Shown here: positions 22,992 through 30,916 of the stretch, piece by piece | Numbering within the stretch: the first letter of the stretch is position 1 | How the letters are laid out: each line of letters opens with the position of its first letter | Origin: Deltaproteobacteria bacterium | GTDB taxonomy: Bacteria > Myxococcota_A > UBA796 > CAJQPC01 | Assembly: GCA_016717595.1 (NCBI GenBank) | Contig: JADKFE010000092.1 | Coordinates: 1-34,337 of the forward strand | Direction of reading: 5' to 3' | Length of the DNA: 34,337 nt | Program-made: the position numbers and the translations under genes | The notes under the pieces: generated by a model | Database searches by the model: none | Told to the model about the DNA's origin: nothing | The model's input: the letters and a program-made list of their open reading frames with translations, nothing else

Positions 22992-23737
22992 TCCTCCGCG
23001 GGTGGAGCGGCCTCGCCGGGGCGCCAACCTCGGCCTGGCTCGCGGCCATCGAGGCCGGGGAGGCCCTTGGCCCCGTGGTCGAGCCGCCTCGCCCGGAGGG
23101 GGTCGATGGGGGCCTCTGGCGGCGCGCTGGGGCCTTGGCCCGCTTGGCCCTGAGCGTCGGGCTGCCGCTTCTGCCCCAAGAGCCGACGATCCTGCTGTGG
23201 GCCTGCGGCCTGGGTGAGCTTGACGCCACCGGGCGCTTCTTGGGGCGGCTCGCTGAAGAGGGCCCGGGGCAGCTCAGCGCGGCGGCGTTTCAGGCCTCGC
23301 TGCCGAGCACGGCGGGGGCGATCCTCTCCATCGCCGCCGAGCAGCGCGCGCCGGGGCGCTGCGCCTCGGTAGAGACCTTCGCCGGTCGCGGCGCGGGCGG
23401 GGCGGCCTTGCTCCGGGCGGAGACGCTCCTCGCCTTGGGCGCCTGCGAGGCCGTGCTGATCGTGGGCGCTGAGGCGCCGCATCCTGTGCTTCAGGCCGCC
23501 GGGGCGGCGCTCCCCGGCGGGGTGGCGGCGGCGCTGTTGTTCACCCGAGGCGGCGCGGGCCCGCGGGTCACCGTCGAGGAGGGCTCGCCAAGTTTACGAC
23601 CGGGCGCAGCTTTTGGTGAGGTCGGCGTGGGGGCCTTGATCGGCGTGGTGGCCCTCGCCGAGGCCGGGCGCGGCGGCGCGGTCGCTGAGGTGGGGATCGG
23701 CGGCGCGCTCTGCGCCCGGGTGGCCTTCGCGCCCTGA
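22988..23737 (+). CDS. Chain-length-factor-like ketosynthase half (ApeC-like)
   Basis: The 249-residue protein corresponds to the N-terminal half of a ketosynthase, as in the Ketoacyl-synt_2 group that includes ApeC. Visible blocks are LWRRAGALARLAL (residues 43-55), WACGLGELDATG (71-82), AAAFQASLPSTAGAILSI (98-115) and ALGACEAVLIVGAEAP (149-164). The nucleophile Cys region is replaced by VETFAGRGAGGA, so it cannot condense by itself. Such proteins pair with an active KS and set chain length. The ATG at 22988 overlaps the KS stop (ATGA); the in-frame start at 22976 lies inside the KS gene. Confidence 0.8.
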   Translation: MILRGWSGLAGAPTSAWLAAIEAGEALGPVVEPPRPEGVDGGLWRRAGALARLALSVGLPLLPQEPTILLWACGLGELDATGRFLGRLAEEGPGQLSAAAFQASLPSTAGAILSIAAEQRAPGRCASVETFAGRGAGGAALLRAETLLALGACEAVLIVGAEAPHPVLQAAGAALPGGVAAALLFTRGGAGPRVTVEEGSPSLRPGAAFGEVGVGALIGVVALAEAGRGGAVAEVGIGGALCARVAFAP

Positions 23738-23749
23738 GCGGCCCTGGGC

Positions 23750-23755
23750 TATGAT
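23750..23755 (+). promoter_or_regulatory. -10 element immediately before the ACP gene (possible leaderless transcript)
   Basis: TATGAT (5 of 6) lies 6 bp before the ACP ATG at 23762. The expected transcription start would fall on or next to the A of the ATG, and there is no Shine-Dalgarno in the 24-bp gap. Both fit an internal promoter making a leaderless ACP-globin mRNA. A good -35 is lacking. Confidence 0.4.
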
Positions 23756-23761
23756 TCGCCC

Positions 23762-24067
23762 ATGAGCACCCCCTCCGTTGACCCCGCCGAGGCCTCAAAC
23801 GAGGCCGTAGACACCCTGACGCTGCGGGTGAAGGAGGCGCTCATTCGTGCGCTCCTGCTCACCGACATCACCCCGGCGGACCTCGCCGACGACGCGCCGC
23901 TGTGGGCTGAGGGCGGGATGCGCCTGGACAGCGTCGACGCCATCGAGCTCGCCGTCGAGCTTGAGCGGGCGCTCGGCGTGCGGATGCCCGACGGCGAAGA
24001 GGCCCGCGAGATCTACGCCTCTATCGGCAGCATCGTCGCGTATCTGCGCGCCCAGGGGGCTCGTTGA
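23762..24067 (+). CDS. Acyl carrier protein
   Basis: The 101-residue protein has the ACP core: three helices with the phosphopantetheine site RLDSVDAIEL (Ser57), an acidic helix II (VELERALG) and a short final helix (SIVAYLRAQG). About 15 extra N-terminal residues precede the first helix. It carries the growing chain for the neighbouring synthases after addition of 4'-phosphopantetheine; no transferase gene is in the window. It lies 24 bp after the chain-length-factor gene, the largest gap in this gene set, with a possible own promoter. Its TGA overlaps the TTG start of the globin gene. Confidence 0.92.
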   Translation: MSTPSVDPAEASNEAVDTLTLRVKEALIRALLLTDITPADLADDAPLWAEGGMRLDSVDAIELAVELERALGVRMPDGEEAREIYASIGSIVAYLRAQGAR

Positions 24068-24612
24068 GCGCCTTTGAGCCCCAGGCCGTCGACGTCGCCC
24101 GCCTTGAGGGGGACGTGGCCTATCGGGTGGCCTTCTTGACCGCCTATGTCGGGCTCACCGAGGTGGATCGGGCGCTGATCCGCGCCTCTCGGCCCCACCT
24201 CACGCCTTGGCTCGACGCCCTGATGGTGGCCATTGAGGGGCGGCTTTTGGGCTTTAGCAACACCGCCCGGCACTTTGACGGCCTGCCTCCGGCGATGGTC
24301 ACCGTACACCTGCGGGCCTACGTCGACACGATCTTGCGCCCTCGGGACGAGGCCCAGCTCGCGGCGTACTTGGACCACGTCGCCCGCGCCCACGGCCCCG
24401 ACGGCGGTGACCCCAGGATCGTCGTGCCGCTGGTCGAGGTGAGCGGGCTGTTGGCGTTCATCACCGACCAGGTCATCGGCGCCGTGGCCGAGCTTGACCT
24501 GCCCGTGGAGCGTCGTTTCGCCGCGGCGCGGGCCTGGTCGAAGCTGTTGTGGATTCAGGCCGACCTCTTTCAATGGGACGCCGCCCGCCGGGCGCGCTTA
24601 AACCCCGCTTAA
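24064..24612 (+). CDS. Single-domain protoglobin / globin-sensor-like heme protein
   Basis: The 182-residue protein aligns by eye with the globin domain of HemAT and with protoglobins: YVGLTEVDRALIRASRPHL (28-46) corresponds to the conserved GLTE-D-LI-P start. Then come the helix ALMVAIEGRLLGF, and LDHVARAHGPDGGDPRIV (103-120) in place of RNRIASIHLRIGLLPKWY. His110 falls on the proximal heme ligand. The length is that of a lone globin domain with no output module. It should bind O2, NO or CO through heme. The start is a TTG at 24064 within a TTGA overlap with the ACP gene and has AGGGGG upstream. Its TAA overlaps the halogenase TAA on the other strand. Heme binding is inferred, not shown. Confidence 0.7.
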   Translation: MSAFEPQAVDVARLEGDVAYRVAFLTAYVGLTEVDRALIRASRPHLTPWLDALMVAIEGRLLGFSNTARHFDGLPPAMVTVHLRAYVDTILRPRDEAQLAAYLDHVARAHGPDGGDPRIVVPLVEVSGLLAFITDQVIGAVAELDLPVERRFAAARAWSKLLWIQADLFQWDAARRARLNPA

Positions 24613-26177
24613 GTCGCCGCGCACTCCGCCCACAGCTCGGCCATCCAGCCGCTTGGGGGCGGGCTCGCCATGTCCCCGGCCAGCCACCGCCGCAGCCGCC
24701 GGGTGACCCCGTGGTGTAGACGCCGCTGGGTGCGGGCCACGTCGTCCAGGCTGCGCCCCGTCGGGTCTTGCACCGCGCGGTCGAAGTGCCCGTCGAAGCC
24801 GCCGAGGTTGCCCGAGAAGTAGCGCCCCTCGTCCTGCAGCCGCCGCCCAACCTGGGCGAAGAGCTGGCCCGCTTCAGCGAGGGCGCCCTCGGTGCGCTCC
24901 TTTGTGTTGAGTCGCTCCCGCAGCCAGGCCGGGTCAAGGTGCGCGTCTTGGGCGTAGGGCGTGAGCAGGTTGAAGTAGTTGTAGAGGTCGTACAGGTAGC
25001 GCAGGCGGAAGAGGTCGTAGCTGCCCAGGTTCATGTACTGGTCGCGGTAGACGCTCACCGAGAGGCTCACCTGATGCTGGATGAAGCCGCTGGCGAGCTC
25101 GGTGAAGGTGTTGAGATCTTCCCCGGCGAGGTCTCGGCGGATGGCCTCGACGGTGAGGTCGTTGGACTGGGCGATGAAGTCGCTGCCGGGGCTGTAGAAC
25201 GGGTCGGTGAACGAGCCCGCCTCGCCCACCAAGGCCCAGCGCGCCGGGCTGAAGTAGCGCTCGCTGCGATGGGCGAGGCCCAGATATGCGCCGTGGTCGA
25301 GCAGCCGGGCGCCTTCGGGCTCCTCTGAGCGTCGCAGAAGCTCCTCTAAACCTTTGTGCTCCTTCAGAAACTCAAAAAAGCCCGCCTGAGAGCGCAGCGC
25401 GCGGGGAGAGAGCGGCCCGCCTTGGTCTTGGGGCACGCCGACCACACCCACGCTGGTGAGCCCGTCGCGCAGGGGGATGAGCCAGATCCAGTAGCCCGGG
25501 TAGTTGAGGTGGGTGGTCGAGAGCATCCGGCTGGTGTGCCGAGCGCGGGCGCGCCAGCCCTCATCGCCCAAGGCGTCGAGGTCGCCGAGGCCGTGTACGC
25601 GGCCCCAGGCGGCGATCATCTGGTGTTCGGGCACGGCGCGGGTGAGGCCGAGCTTTCGGGCGAGCAGGCGGCTGCGCCCCGAGGCGTCCACCACCCACCG
25701 AGACCGCACGGTCTGGACAGCGCCGTCCTGCTCAATCTGTGTCTCATGGGGCTCCCCCAGGCTCACCTGGGTCACCTTCGCCCCGCGCCACAGCGTCACG
25801 CCGTCGGCCACGGCCAAGGCCAACAGACGCTCCTCTAAGCGCGCCCGATCGACCTGAAAGCTCGGGTTCACCGCGAAGCTCGTCGTCCCCAGCTCGCTCT
25901 GGCTGGGGATCGGCGCGTCGCGGCCGGGCTGGTCAAAGAAGAAACGTAGGCCGTTCTTGGGCAGGTGCTCCCGGTAGAGCAAGGACGAGAGCCCGAGGCG
26001 CTTGACGAGGTAGTGCCCGGCGAGCTCCACCGTGGACTCGCCCACCTTCCAGTCTGAGGTGAGGCGGCGCTCGACCACCCCGACCGAGACTGAAGGCAGC
26101 GCGCGCCGGAGGTGCCGGGCCAGGAGCCCGCCCGCCAGCCCGCCGCCGAGGATCAGCACGTCAACGTCCGTCGTCAT
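24609..26177 (-). CDS. Flavin-dependent halogenase-like monooxygenase
   Basis: The 522-residue protein has FAD-binding GGGLAGG (11-17), WKVGEST (43-49) with the Lys44 typical of flavin-dependent halogenases, the halogenase signature W-x-W-x-I-P as WIWLIP (230-235), and the second FAD motif GEAGSFTDPFYSPG (318-331). The C-terminal 150 residues are helical and carry many aromatic residues. These enzymes use FADH2, O2 and halide to make hypohalous acid, which the Lys relays to an aromatic ring. Some relatives are only epoxidases or oxidases, so halogenation is likely but not certain. It overlaps the propeller gene by 17 bp upstream and shares its stop palindrome TTAA with the globin gene. Confidence 0.82.
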   Translation of the reverse strand: MTTDVDVLILGGGLAGGLLARHLRRALPSVSVGVVERRLTSDWKVGESTVELAGHYLVKRLGLSSLLYREHLPKNGLRFFFDQPGRDAPIPSQSELGTTSFAVNPSFQVDRARLEERLLALAVADGVTLWRGAKVTQVSLGEPHETQIEQDGAVQTVRSRWVVDASGRSRLLARKLGLTRAVPEHQMIAAWGRVHGLGDLDALGDEGWRARARHTSRMLSTTHLNYPGYWIWLIPLRDGLTSVGVVGVPQDQGGPLSPRALRSQAGFFEFLKEHKGLEELLRRSEEPEGARLLDHGAYLGLAHRSERYFSPARWALVGEAGSFTDPFYSPGSDFIAQSNDLTVEAIRRDLAGEDLNTFTELASGFIQHQVSLSVSVYRDQYMNLGSYDLFRLRYLYDLYNYFNLLTPYAQDAHLDPAWLRERLNTKERTEGALAEAGQLFAQVGRRLQDEGRYFSGNLGGFDGHFDRAVQDPTGRSLDDVARTQRRLHHGVTRRLRRWLAGDMASPPPSGWMAELWAECAAT

Positions 26178-27195
26178 GGAGCCACCCGATGCGTGAGGTC
26201 TGCGCGTCTGTGAGGGGTGTGATGGAGAATAACCGCCAGCCCGCGGGCAAGGTCAGGCGCGTCGTGCCGCGCCCGGTTGAAGGATCGAGCTCGACGATCT
26301 GCGGGGGCCCCGCGCCCCGGCGCCCGGCGCCGAAGTGGGGGTTGTCGAGCAGAAGCAGGGTGCCGCGCCCCGAGGGGCAGGCCGCCTGAACCCAGCGCAG
26401 GCCGGGGGAGAGCGTCGTGTGGTCGGAGAGATCGTCGGCGCGAAGCACACGCACGGCGCCGCGGGGGCTCTCGCAGAGCACGAGGCTCCCCGGCGGCAGG
26501 CCGCCGTCCTCTCCGGCCAAGGTCAAGGCGTGGGGGTGGTCGAGGCCGGCCCGGAGGCGGGTGACGGCGCCGTCGTCTCGGCCAAGCGCCAGGAGCTCCC
26601 CGGTGTGAAACGACGACACCAGCGCCCCGTCGCCCCAAGGCAAGGCGCTGTTGAGGTGCAGGGCCCGGGCCAGGGTCGCGTAGCGGCGGCCGCGGTGATC
26701 GGCCTGGGGGTCGGCGCGCTCAGGGCTGGGGATCGGCGTGGGCCAAGGCGGCGCCCACCCCACCCAGGCGCGCTCCGGGCCCTCGTCGGGGTGAAGCTCG
26801 ACGACGGCGTCGACGCCGGAGCAGGTCACCAGCAGGCCCCCGCCGCTGGGCACGACGGTGTGCAGGTCGTTGAACGCCGGGTGTGAGACGGCGCGGTCGG
26901 GGCGACCGGTCTCGGGGTTCACGGCCAAGAGCGTGTCGCCCCACATCGACGCCACCCAGATCGGCCCGGCGGGGTCGGGCCAGCACAGGCCGCTCGGCGT
27001 CGGCAGCGGGCGCTCTCCGAGCACGACGCCGCGGCTGAGGTCCACGGCCAGGAGCCGCCCGCCCATCTGGCCTACGAGGGCCTCGGGCACAGGGTCCGGC
27101 GCGCCGATGCGCCCCGGCGGCGGCCTGCCAGCGGCCTGAAGCGCCGCGCGCACCTCGACAAAGTTCTCCATCACCACGGTGACCAGGGCCTTCAC
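26161..27195 (-). CDS. Beta-propeller protein of unknown role
   Basis: The 344-residue protein shows repeated blade-like strands (GRLLAVDL, PIWVASMWGDTLLAVNP, GLLVTCSGVDAVVEL, ALVSSFHTGELLAL, GSLVLCESPRGAVRVL, GTLLLLDNPHFG). Between them are FNDLHTV, LHLNSALPWGD and DHPHAL, with conserved His and Asn at turns. It is most like six-bladed SMP-30/NHL-type propellers, some of which are lactonases or strictosidine-synthase-like enzymes. No signal peptide. It starts with GTG at 27195, overlapping the ketosynthase stop (GTGA), and its own 3' end overlaps the halogenase. It is therefore firmly part of the gene set; role could be a hydrolase, cyclase or scaffold. Confidence 0.65.
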   Translation of the reverse strand: MKALVTVVMENFVEVRAALQAAGRPPPGRIGAPDPVPEALVGQMGGRLLAVDLSRGVVLGERPLPTPSGLCWPDPAGPIWVASMWGDTLLAVNPETGRPDRAVSHPAFNDLHTVVPSGGGLLVTCSGVDAVVELHPDEGPERAWVGWAPPWPTPIPSPERADPQADHRGRRYATLARALHLNSALPWGDGALVSSFHTGELLALGRDDGAVTRLRAGLDHPHALTLAGEDGGLPPGSLVLCESPRGAVRVLRADDLSDHTTLSPGLRWVQAACPSGRGTLLLLDNPHFGAGRRGAGPPQIVELDPSTGRGTTRLTLPAGWRLFSITPLTDAQTSRIGWLHDDGR

Positions 27196-28694
27196 CCGAC
27201 CCCCAAGAGCCGCGTCTCAGCCCGGGCCCAGGCGCCCTCACCGGTCAGGTCTTCGCCGCGAACCTCCAGCAGCACCACGACCACCGCCTCACAGCGGCCC
27301 AACCGCAGCCAGTCCTCGGCGAGGGCGAGGGCGACCTCCGGCGGGTCCAAGAGCGCCATCACCGGCCCGCGCAGGCCAAGGGTCACGCCGGGGCCCATCA
27401 GCGGCGCGCCGGGGACCGTGGCGGCGAAGGTTCGGGGAGAGACGAGGGCCGGGCCCTCTCCCACGAGGCGGGCGTGGTGGCGCAGATCGGCGAGGATCGA
27501 GCCCCGCGGCGCGCTCAAGATCACCCCGGCGTCTGGTGGCGGCGCCAGGTCCAGAAGCGCCCGCCGCGCCGCGACGTGGCTGGGGTCCTCACCCGAGGGG
27601 CTGGCCTGCACCTCGGCGACGGTCGCCCGCTGGGTGACCACGGCCACGGGCGGCGGCACGGGGAGCCCGGCGCCGGGCTCAAGGCTGAACACCACCGCGG
27701 CGTTCACCCCACCGAAGGCCATGGACCACGAGATCCCGGTGCGGGGCGCCTCCGCCAAAACTCTGCTCTCTGGCCAACCAACGGGCTGTGAATCCCCCAG
27801 GCTCAACACCAGCGCCGCGGCCTCGACGAGCCCGGCGGCGCCCATGGTGTGCCCCAAGACCGGCTTGAGCGCCTGAAGCGGCGGCCTGTCCTCACCAAAC
27901 AGGGCGAGGAGCGCCGCGGCCTCGGCCTGATCGTTCGCCGGGGTGCCCGTGCCATGAATCGAGACGAGCTGCGCCGCTGGACCGCCCGCGCGGGCCAAGG
28001 CGAGGCGGGCGGCGTCGATGAGCCCGCGGCCTTCAGGGTGTGGGGTGAGCGGGTGCCAGGCGTCTTGGGCCGAGGCCGCGCCGCTGAGCTGGACGCCCCC
28101 TTCACCCACCGCCAACACCAGGATCGCGGCGGCGGCGCCCAGATGAAAGCCTCGTGAGCCCGGCGTGAGCGGGCGACAGCCTTGAGGGTCTACGAGCTTG
28201 AGCGCCTCAAACCCCGACGACACGAAGGGGCACACCCGATCCACCGCGGCGACGACCACCACCCGCGCCCGGCCCGCCTGCAGCCAGTCCAGGGCCACGC
28301 CCAAGGCCGCCGTGCCCGACGCGCAGGCCAAGGAGACGTTCGCCCGTGGGCCCAACACGCCCAGCCGCGCGGCCAAGGCGTCGCCGGGGGCCTGCCGAGG
28401 GCGCGAAGGCGGCGGCGAGGGGGCTCCGGCGAGGGCCTCGACGTGCCAGCGCGCCCAGTCTCCGGCGAGCGCCCCCGAGGCCGTGGCGAAGATCAGCCCG
28501 GCGTCTTGGGGCAGCGGCCCCAGGTTCATGTCCTCCAGGGCCTCAAACAGCAGGGCTTCAGCGGAGAGATCGGGTGAGGGGAGCGGTCGCCCGTCCTCTA
28601 AGGCGGCCTTGAGCGCGGCCCAGCCCCGACCCGCCGCCGTGGCGAGGCCGACGCCAAGAACCCGAACCGGGGGAGCGCTCGTCTGCCGTGTCAT
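27192..28694 (-). CDS. Ketosynthase fused to a chain-length-factor-like half domain
   Basis: The 500-residue protein starts with a full condensing enzyme (residues 8-340) having Cys124 in SLACASGTA, His247 in IHGTGTPANDQ, and Lys277 and His282 in LKPVLGHTMGAAG. After a Pro-rich linker, residues 370-480 repeat the pattern of the N-terminal half of a ketosynthase: AARRALLDL, AGVILSAPRGSILADL, VSPRTFAATVPGAP and LGRCEAVVVVLLEV. In that repeat the place of the Cys loop reads GPVMALLDPPE, so it is catalytically dead. This is a KS joined to an ApeC-like half. The ATG at 28694 lies 10 bp after the stop of the upstream gene; an in-frame ATG at 28742 would overlap it. The ribosome-binding site is weak. 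Confidence 0.82.
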   Translation of the reverse strand: MTRQTSAPPVRVLGVGLATAAGRGWAALKAALEDGRPLPSPDLSAEALLFEALEDMNLGPLPQDAGLIFATASGALAGDWARWHVEALAGAPSPPPSRPRQAPGDALAARLGVLGPRANVSLACASGTAALGVALDWLQAGRARVVVVAAVDRVCPFVSSGFEALKLVDPQGCRPLTPGSRGFHLGAAAAILVLAVGEGGVQLSGAASAQDAWHPLTPHPEGRGLIDAARLALARAGGPAAQLVSIHGTGTPANDQAEAAALLALFGEDRPPLQALKPVLGHTMGAAGLVEAAALVLSLGDSQPVGWPESRVLAEAPRTGISWSMAFGGVNAAVVFSLEPGAGLPVPPPVAVVTQRATVAEVQASPSGEDPSHVAARRALLDLAPPPDAGVILSAPRGSILADLRHHARLVGEGPALVSPRTFAATVPGAPLMGPGVTLGLRGPVMALLDPPEVALALAEDWLRLGRCEAVVVVLLEVRGEDLTGEGAWARAETRLLGVG

Positions 28695-28704
28695 CGGGTC
28701 CGCG

Positions 28705-29775
28705 CTAACCGCCCGCCCCGGCGGGAGCGAGCGTGTCGTCATCCGCGTCCTCGAAGACCGGCGCGAGGAGCCGCGTGAGCTCGTCGTCCTCCGCCTCGAG
28801 CTGCGCCCGCCGACGCCTCACCTTCCCGACGATCAAGACCACGAGGCCTGTCAGGAGGAGGAGCGGCCCCACGACAAAGCAGAGGGGGGCGGTGATCCCG
28901 AAGAGCACAGGGAGTATCCCGGTGTTCGTGAGCAGTATCCCCGCGTAGTACACAAGCGGCCCGCTCACCTCCAACAGCACGCCGAGCTTCAGAAGTCGCA
29001 GGCCAAGGCGCACGAGCTTGTCCTCGGGGCTCGGCGGCGACTCACCTTCGGGGCTCGGCGGCGGCTCGCCCTCCAGCTCCGCGGTCATCTGTGTCTGGGT
29101 GCTCGTGGCGCCGTCGGCGGACGGACCCCGTCGCTGCGCCAGCCCACCCGCGACGGCGTGTCGGTCCACCCCCTCCTCCCGAGCCGCGTGGTCCACGGCC
29201 AGGATCAGCTCATCGACGAGGGCCTCGGGCCTCGCGCCCGCCCTACGTGTGGCTCGGGCGAGGTCGCCGAGGGTGCCCCGTAAGGCCCTTCGCCGCGCGG
29301 GGTTCATGCGTTCGCCTTTGCGGATGAGCACATGGTCCAGCACCGCCATCAGCCGGTTCGGCCTCGCGAGCAGCGCGCCGATCTCCCGGCGGCGTTGGCG
29401 GTTCACGCCCTCCATCCAGTCGGCCATCCCCACCACTCGACGCGCGTGGGCCTCGGCGGCGCTGAACAGCCGCGCCTGAAACGCCGGATGCTGGCGAACC
29501 TCTTCGTCGCTGTCTCTCCAGGCGGCGAACAAGGAGAGCGTGGCGAAGGTCTCGCCCATGAGCGTCGGCGGGAGCCCGGCCTCGTCAAGCGCTTCAGAGA
29601 CTCCGTCCGTAGGCGCCTTCTGGCTCATACGCTGGAGGTCTTGGTCAAGCGTGGCCAGCCAAGGCTCCACCTCGTGGGGGGCGGTCGGCGGCGGACCGGC
29701 GGCCTCGGCCTCGTCGGCCATGAGCCCGGCGGCGAAGATCGCGGACATGCCGCCCAAGAAGTCCCGTCGGTCCAT
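28705..29775 (-). CDS. Tat-signal, two-helix membrane protein, tandem family copy A
   Basis: The 356-residue protein begins MDRRDFLGGMSAIFAAGLM, a Tat-type signal (RRDFL). A conserved helical domain follows (residues 35-215), containing LPPTLMGETFATLS, HPAFQARL, RRREIGALLARPNRLMAVLDH, RKGERMNPARRRALRGTLGD and VDHAAREEGVDRHA. Then come a Ser/Pro-rich linker with PSPEGE repeats, two hydrophobic helices (about 265-325) and a charged tail. I do not recognise the family. Most of the protein should lie outside the cytoplasm and be held by the C-terminal helices. The ATG at 29775 (GGAGA 9 nt upstream) fits the sister copies. Only 57 bp separate it from copy B, and it lacks the promoter-like block found before B and C, so it is probably read from B. 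Confidence 0.75.
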   Translation of the reverse strand: MDRRDFLGGMSAIFAAGLMADEAEAAGPPPTAPHEVEPWLATLDQDLQRMSQKAPTDGVSEALDEAGLPPTLMGETFATLSLFAAWRDSDEEVRQHPAFQARLFSAAEAHARRVVGMADWMEGVNRQRRREIGALLARPNRLMAVLDHVLIRKGERMNPARRRALRGTLGDLARATRRAGARPEALVDELILAVDHAAREEGVDRHAVAGGLAQRRGPSADGATSTQTQMTAELEGEPPPSPEGESPPSPEDKLVRLGLRLLKLGVLLEVSGPLVYYAGILLTNTGILPVLFGITAPLCFVVGPLLLLTGLVVLIVGKVRRRRAQLEAEDDELTRLLAPVFEDADDDTLAPAGAGG

Positions 29776-29832
29776 GCTGTTCTCCGCTGGATGGAGGGTC
29801 GTCGTTCTCGCCACGCAGCTCACCACCGCCGG

Positions 29833-30834
29833 TCAGGCGGGCAGGGGGCTCAACGGATCCTCTGTGTCGAGGAGGTACAGCAGCGCCTTGTCTTTGCGCT
29901 CCCTCCGCTCTCGGCGCCGCTCCATGCGCCCCGTGATCAACAGCAGCAGGCCCGCGACGAGCAAGATCGGTCCGACGATGAAGCAGGCGAAGCCCGTGAG
30001 CAACGTGAAGAACGTCAGCGGCGCCGAGAAGATCGACACGGAGATGGCGAAGATTAGCAACCCCCCGGCGGAGATCAGCACGGCCAAGCCCATGAGGCGC
30101 AGGCCCAGCCGGATCTTCTCGGGGGGCGTGTCCATCTGCCACCTGTCTTTTATCGGCGTCTTCGTGTGGGCCTCAGTAGTCTGCGCGGCCGCGGCGCTCG
30201 ACTCAGCGGCCAAGGCGTGGCGGTCGACGCCCTCCTCCCGCGCGGCGTGGTCCACATACAGGACCAGCTCATCCAGAAACGCCTCGGGCTTCGCGCCCGC
30301 CGCTCGTGTGGCCCGGGCGATGTCGCCCAAGGTGCCCCGCAGCGCCCTTCGACGCGCGGGGTTCATCCGTTCGCCTTTGTGGATCAGCACATGGTCCAGC
30401 ACCGCCATCAGCCGGTTCGGCCTTCCGAGCAGCGCGCCGATGGCCCGGCGGCGTGCGCGGTCAACCCCCTCGATCCAGGCGGCCATCACCACGGCGCGGC
30501 GGGCCAAGACGTCGGCGGCGCGGAACAACCGCTCCTGAAACGCCGGATGTTGGCGGATGTCCTCGTCGCTGTCTCTCCAGGCGGTGAACCACGACAAGGT
30601 GGCGAAGGTCTCGCCCATGAGCGTCGGCGGCAGCCCGGCCTCGTCAAGCGCCTCTGAGACGCCCTCGGTGGGCGCCTGCTTGCTCATGCGCTGGAGGTCT
30701 TGGTCAAGCTTGGCCAGCCAAGGCTCAACCTCATCGGGCGCGGTCGGCGGCGGTCCGGCGGCCTCGGCCTCGTCGGGCATGAGCCCGGCGGCGAAGATCG
30801 CGGACATGCCGCCCAAAAAGTCCCGTCGGTCCAT
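29833..30834 (-). CDS. Tat-signal, two-helix membrane protein, tandem family copy B
   Basis: The 333-residue protein has the same order as copy A: Tat-type start MDRRDFLGGM, helical domain with GETFATLSWFTAWRDSDED, RRRAIGALLGRPNRLMAVLDH and HKGERMNPARRRALRGTLGD, a shorter linker, two hydrophobic helices (GLAVLISAGGLLIFAISVSI and FACFIVGPILLVAGLLLLI), and a tail ending ALLYLL, then DPLSPLPA. It is the intact copy closest in form to copy C, whose tail ends the same way. AGAGG precedes the ATG at 30834. A promoter-like pair at 30873-30901 lies upstream. Function unknown. Confidence 0.75.
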   Translation of the reverse strand: MDRRDFLGGMSAIFAAGLMPDEAEAAGPPPTAPDEVEPWLAKLDQDLQRMSKQAPTEGVSEALDEAGLPPTLMGETFATLSWFTAWRDSDEDIRQHPAFQERLFRAADVLARRAVVMAAWIEGVDRARRRAIGALLGRPNRLMAVLDHVLIHKGERMNPARRRALRGTLGDIARATRAAGAKPEAFLDELVLYVDHAAREEGVDRHALAAESSAAAAQTTEAHTKTPIKDRWQMDTPPEKIRLGLRLMGLAVLISAGGLLIFAISVSIFSAPLTFFTLLTGFACFIVGPILLVAGLLLLITGRMERRRERRERKDKALLYLLDTEDPLSPLPA

Positions 30835-30872
30835 GGTGGCCTCTGCGGATGGAGGGGGTTGTTTGCCTCGCC

Positions 30873-30901
30873 AGGTTCAAAGCGGGCTCAGACGCTCGCA
30901 A
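30873..30901 (-). promoter_or_regulatory. Promoter-like pair upstream of copy B
   Basis: On the minus strand TTGCGA (30896-30901) is followed after 17 bp by GAACCT (30873-30878). It aligns base by base with the pair before copy C (TTGCGT, 17 bp, GATACT), and both are flanked by the same upstream block. The -10 is poor on its own; the conservation is the main support. Confidence 0.35.
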
Positions 30902-30916
30902 CGCGCCGCGCCCGAA

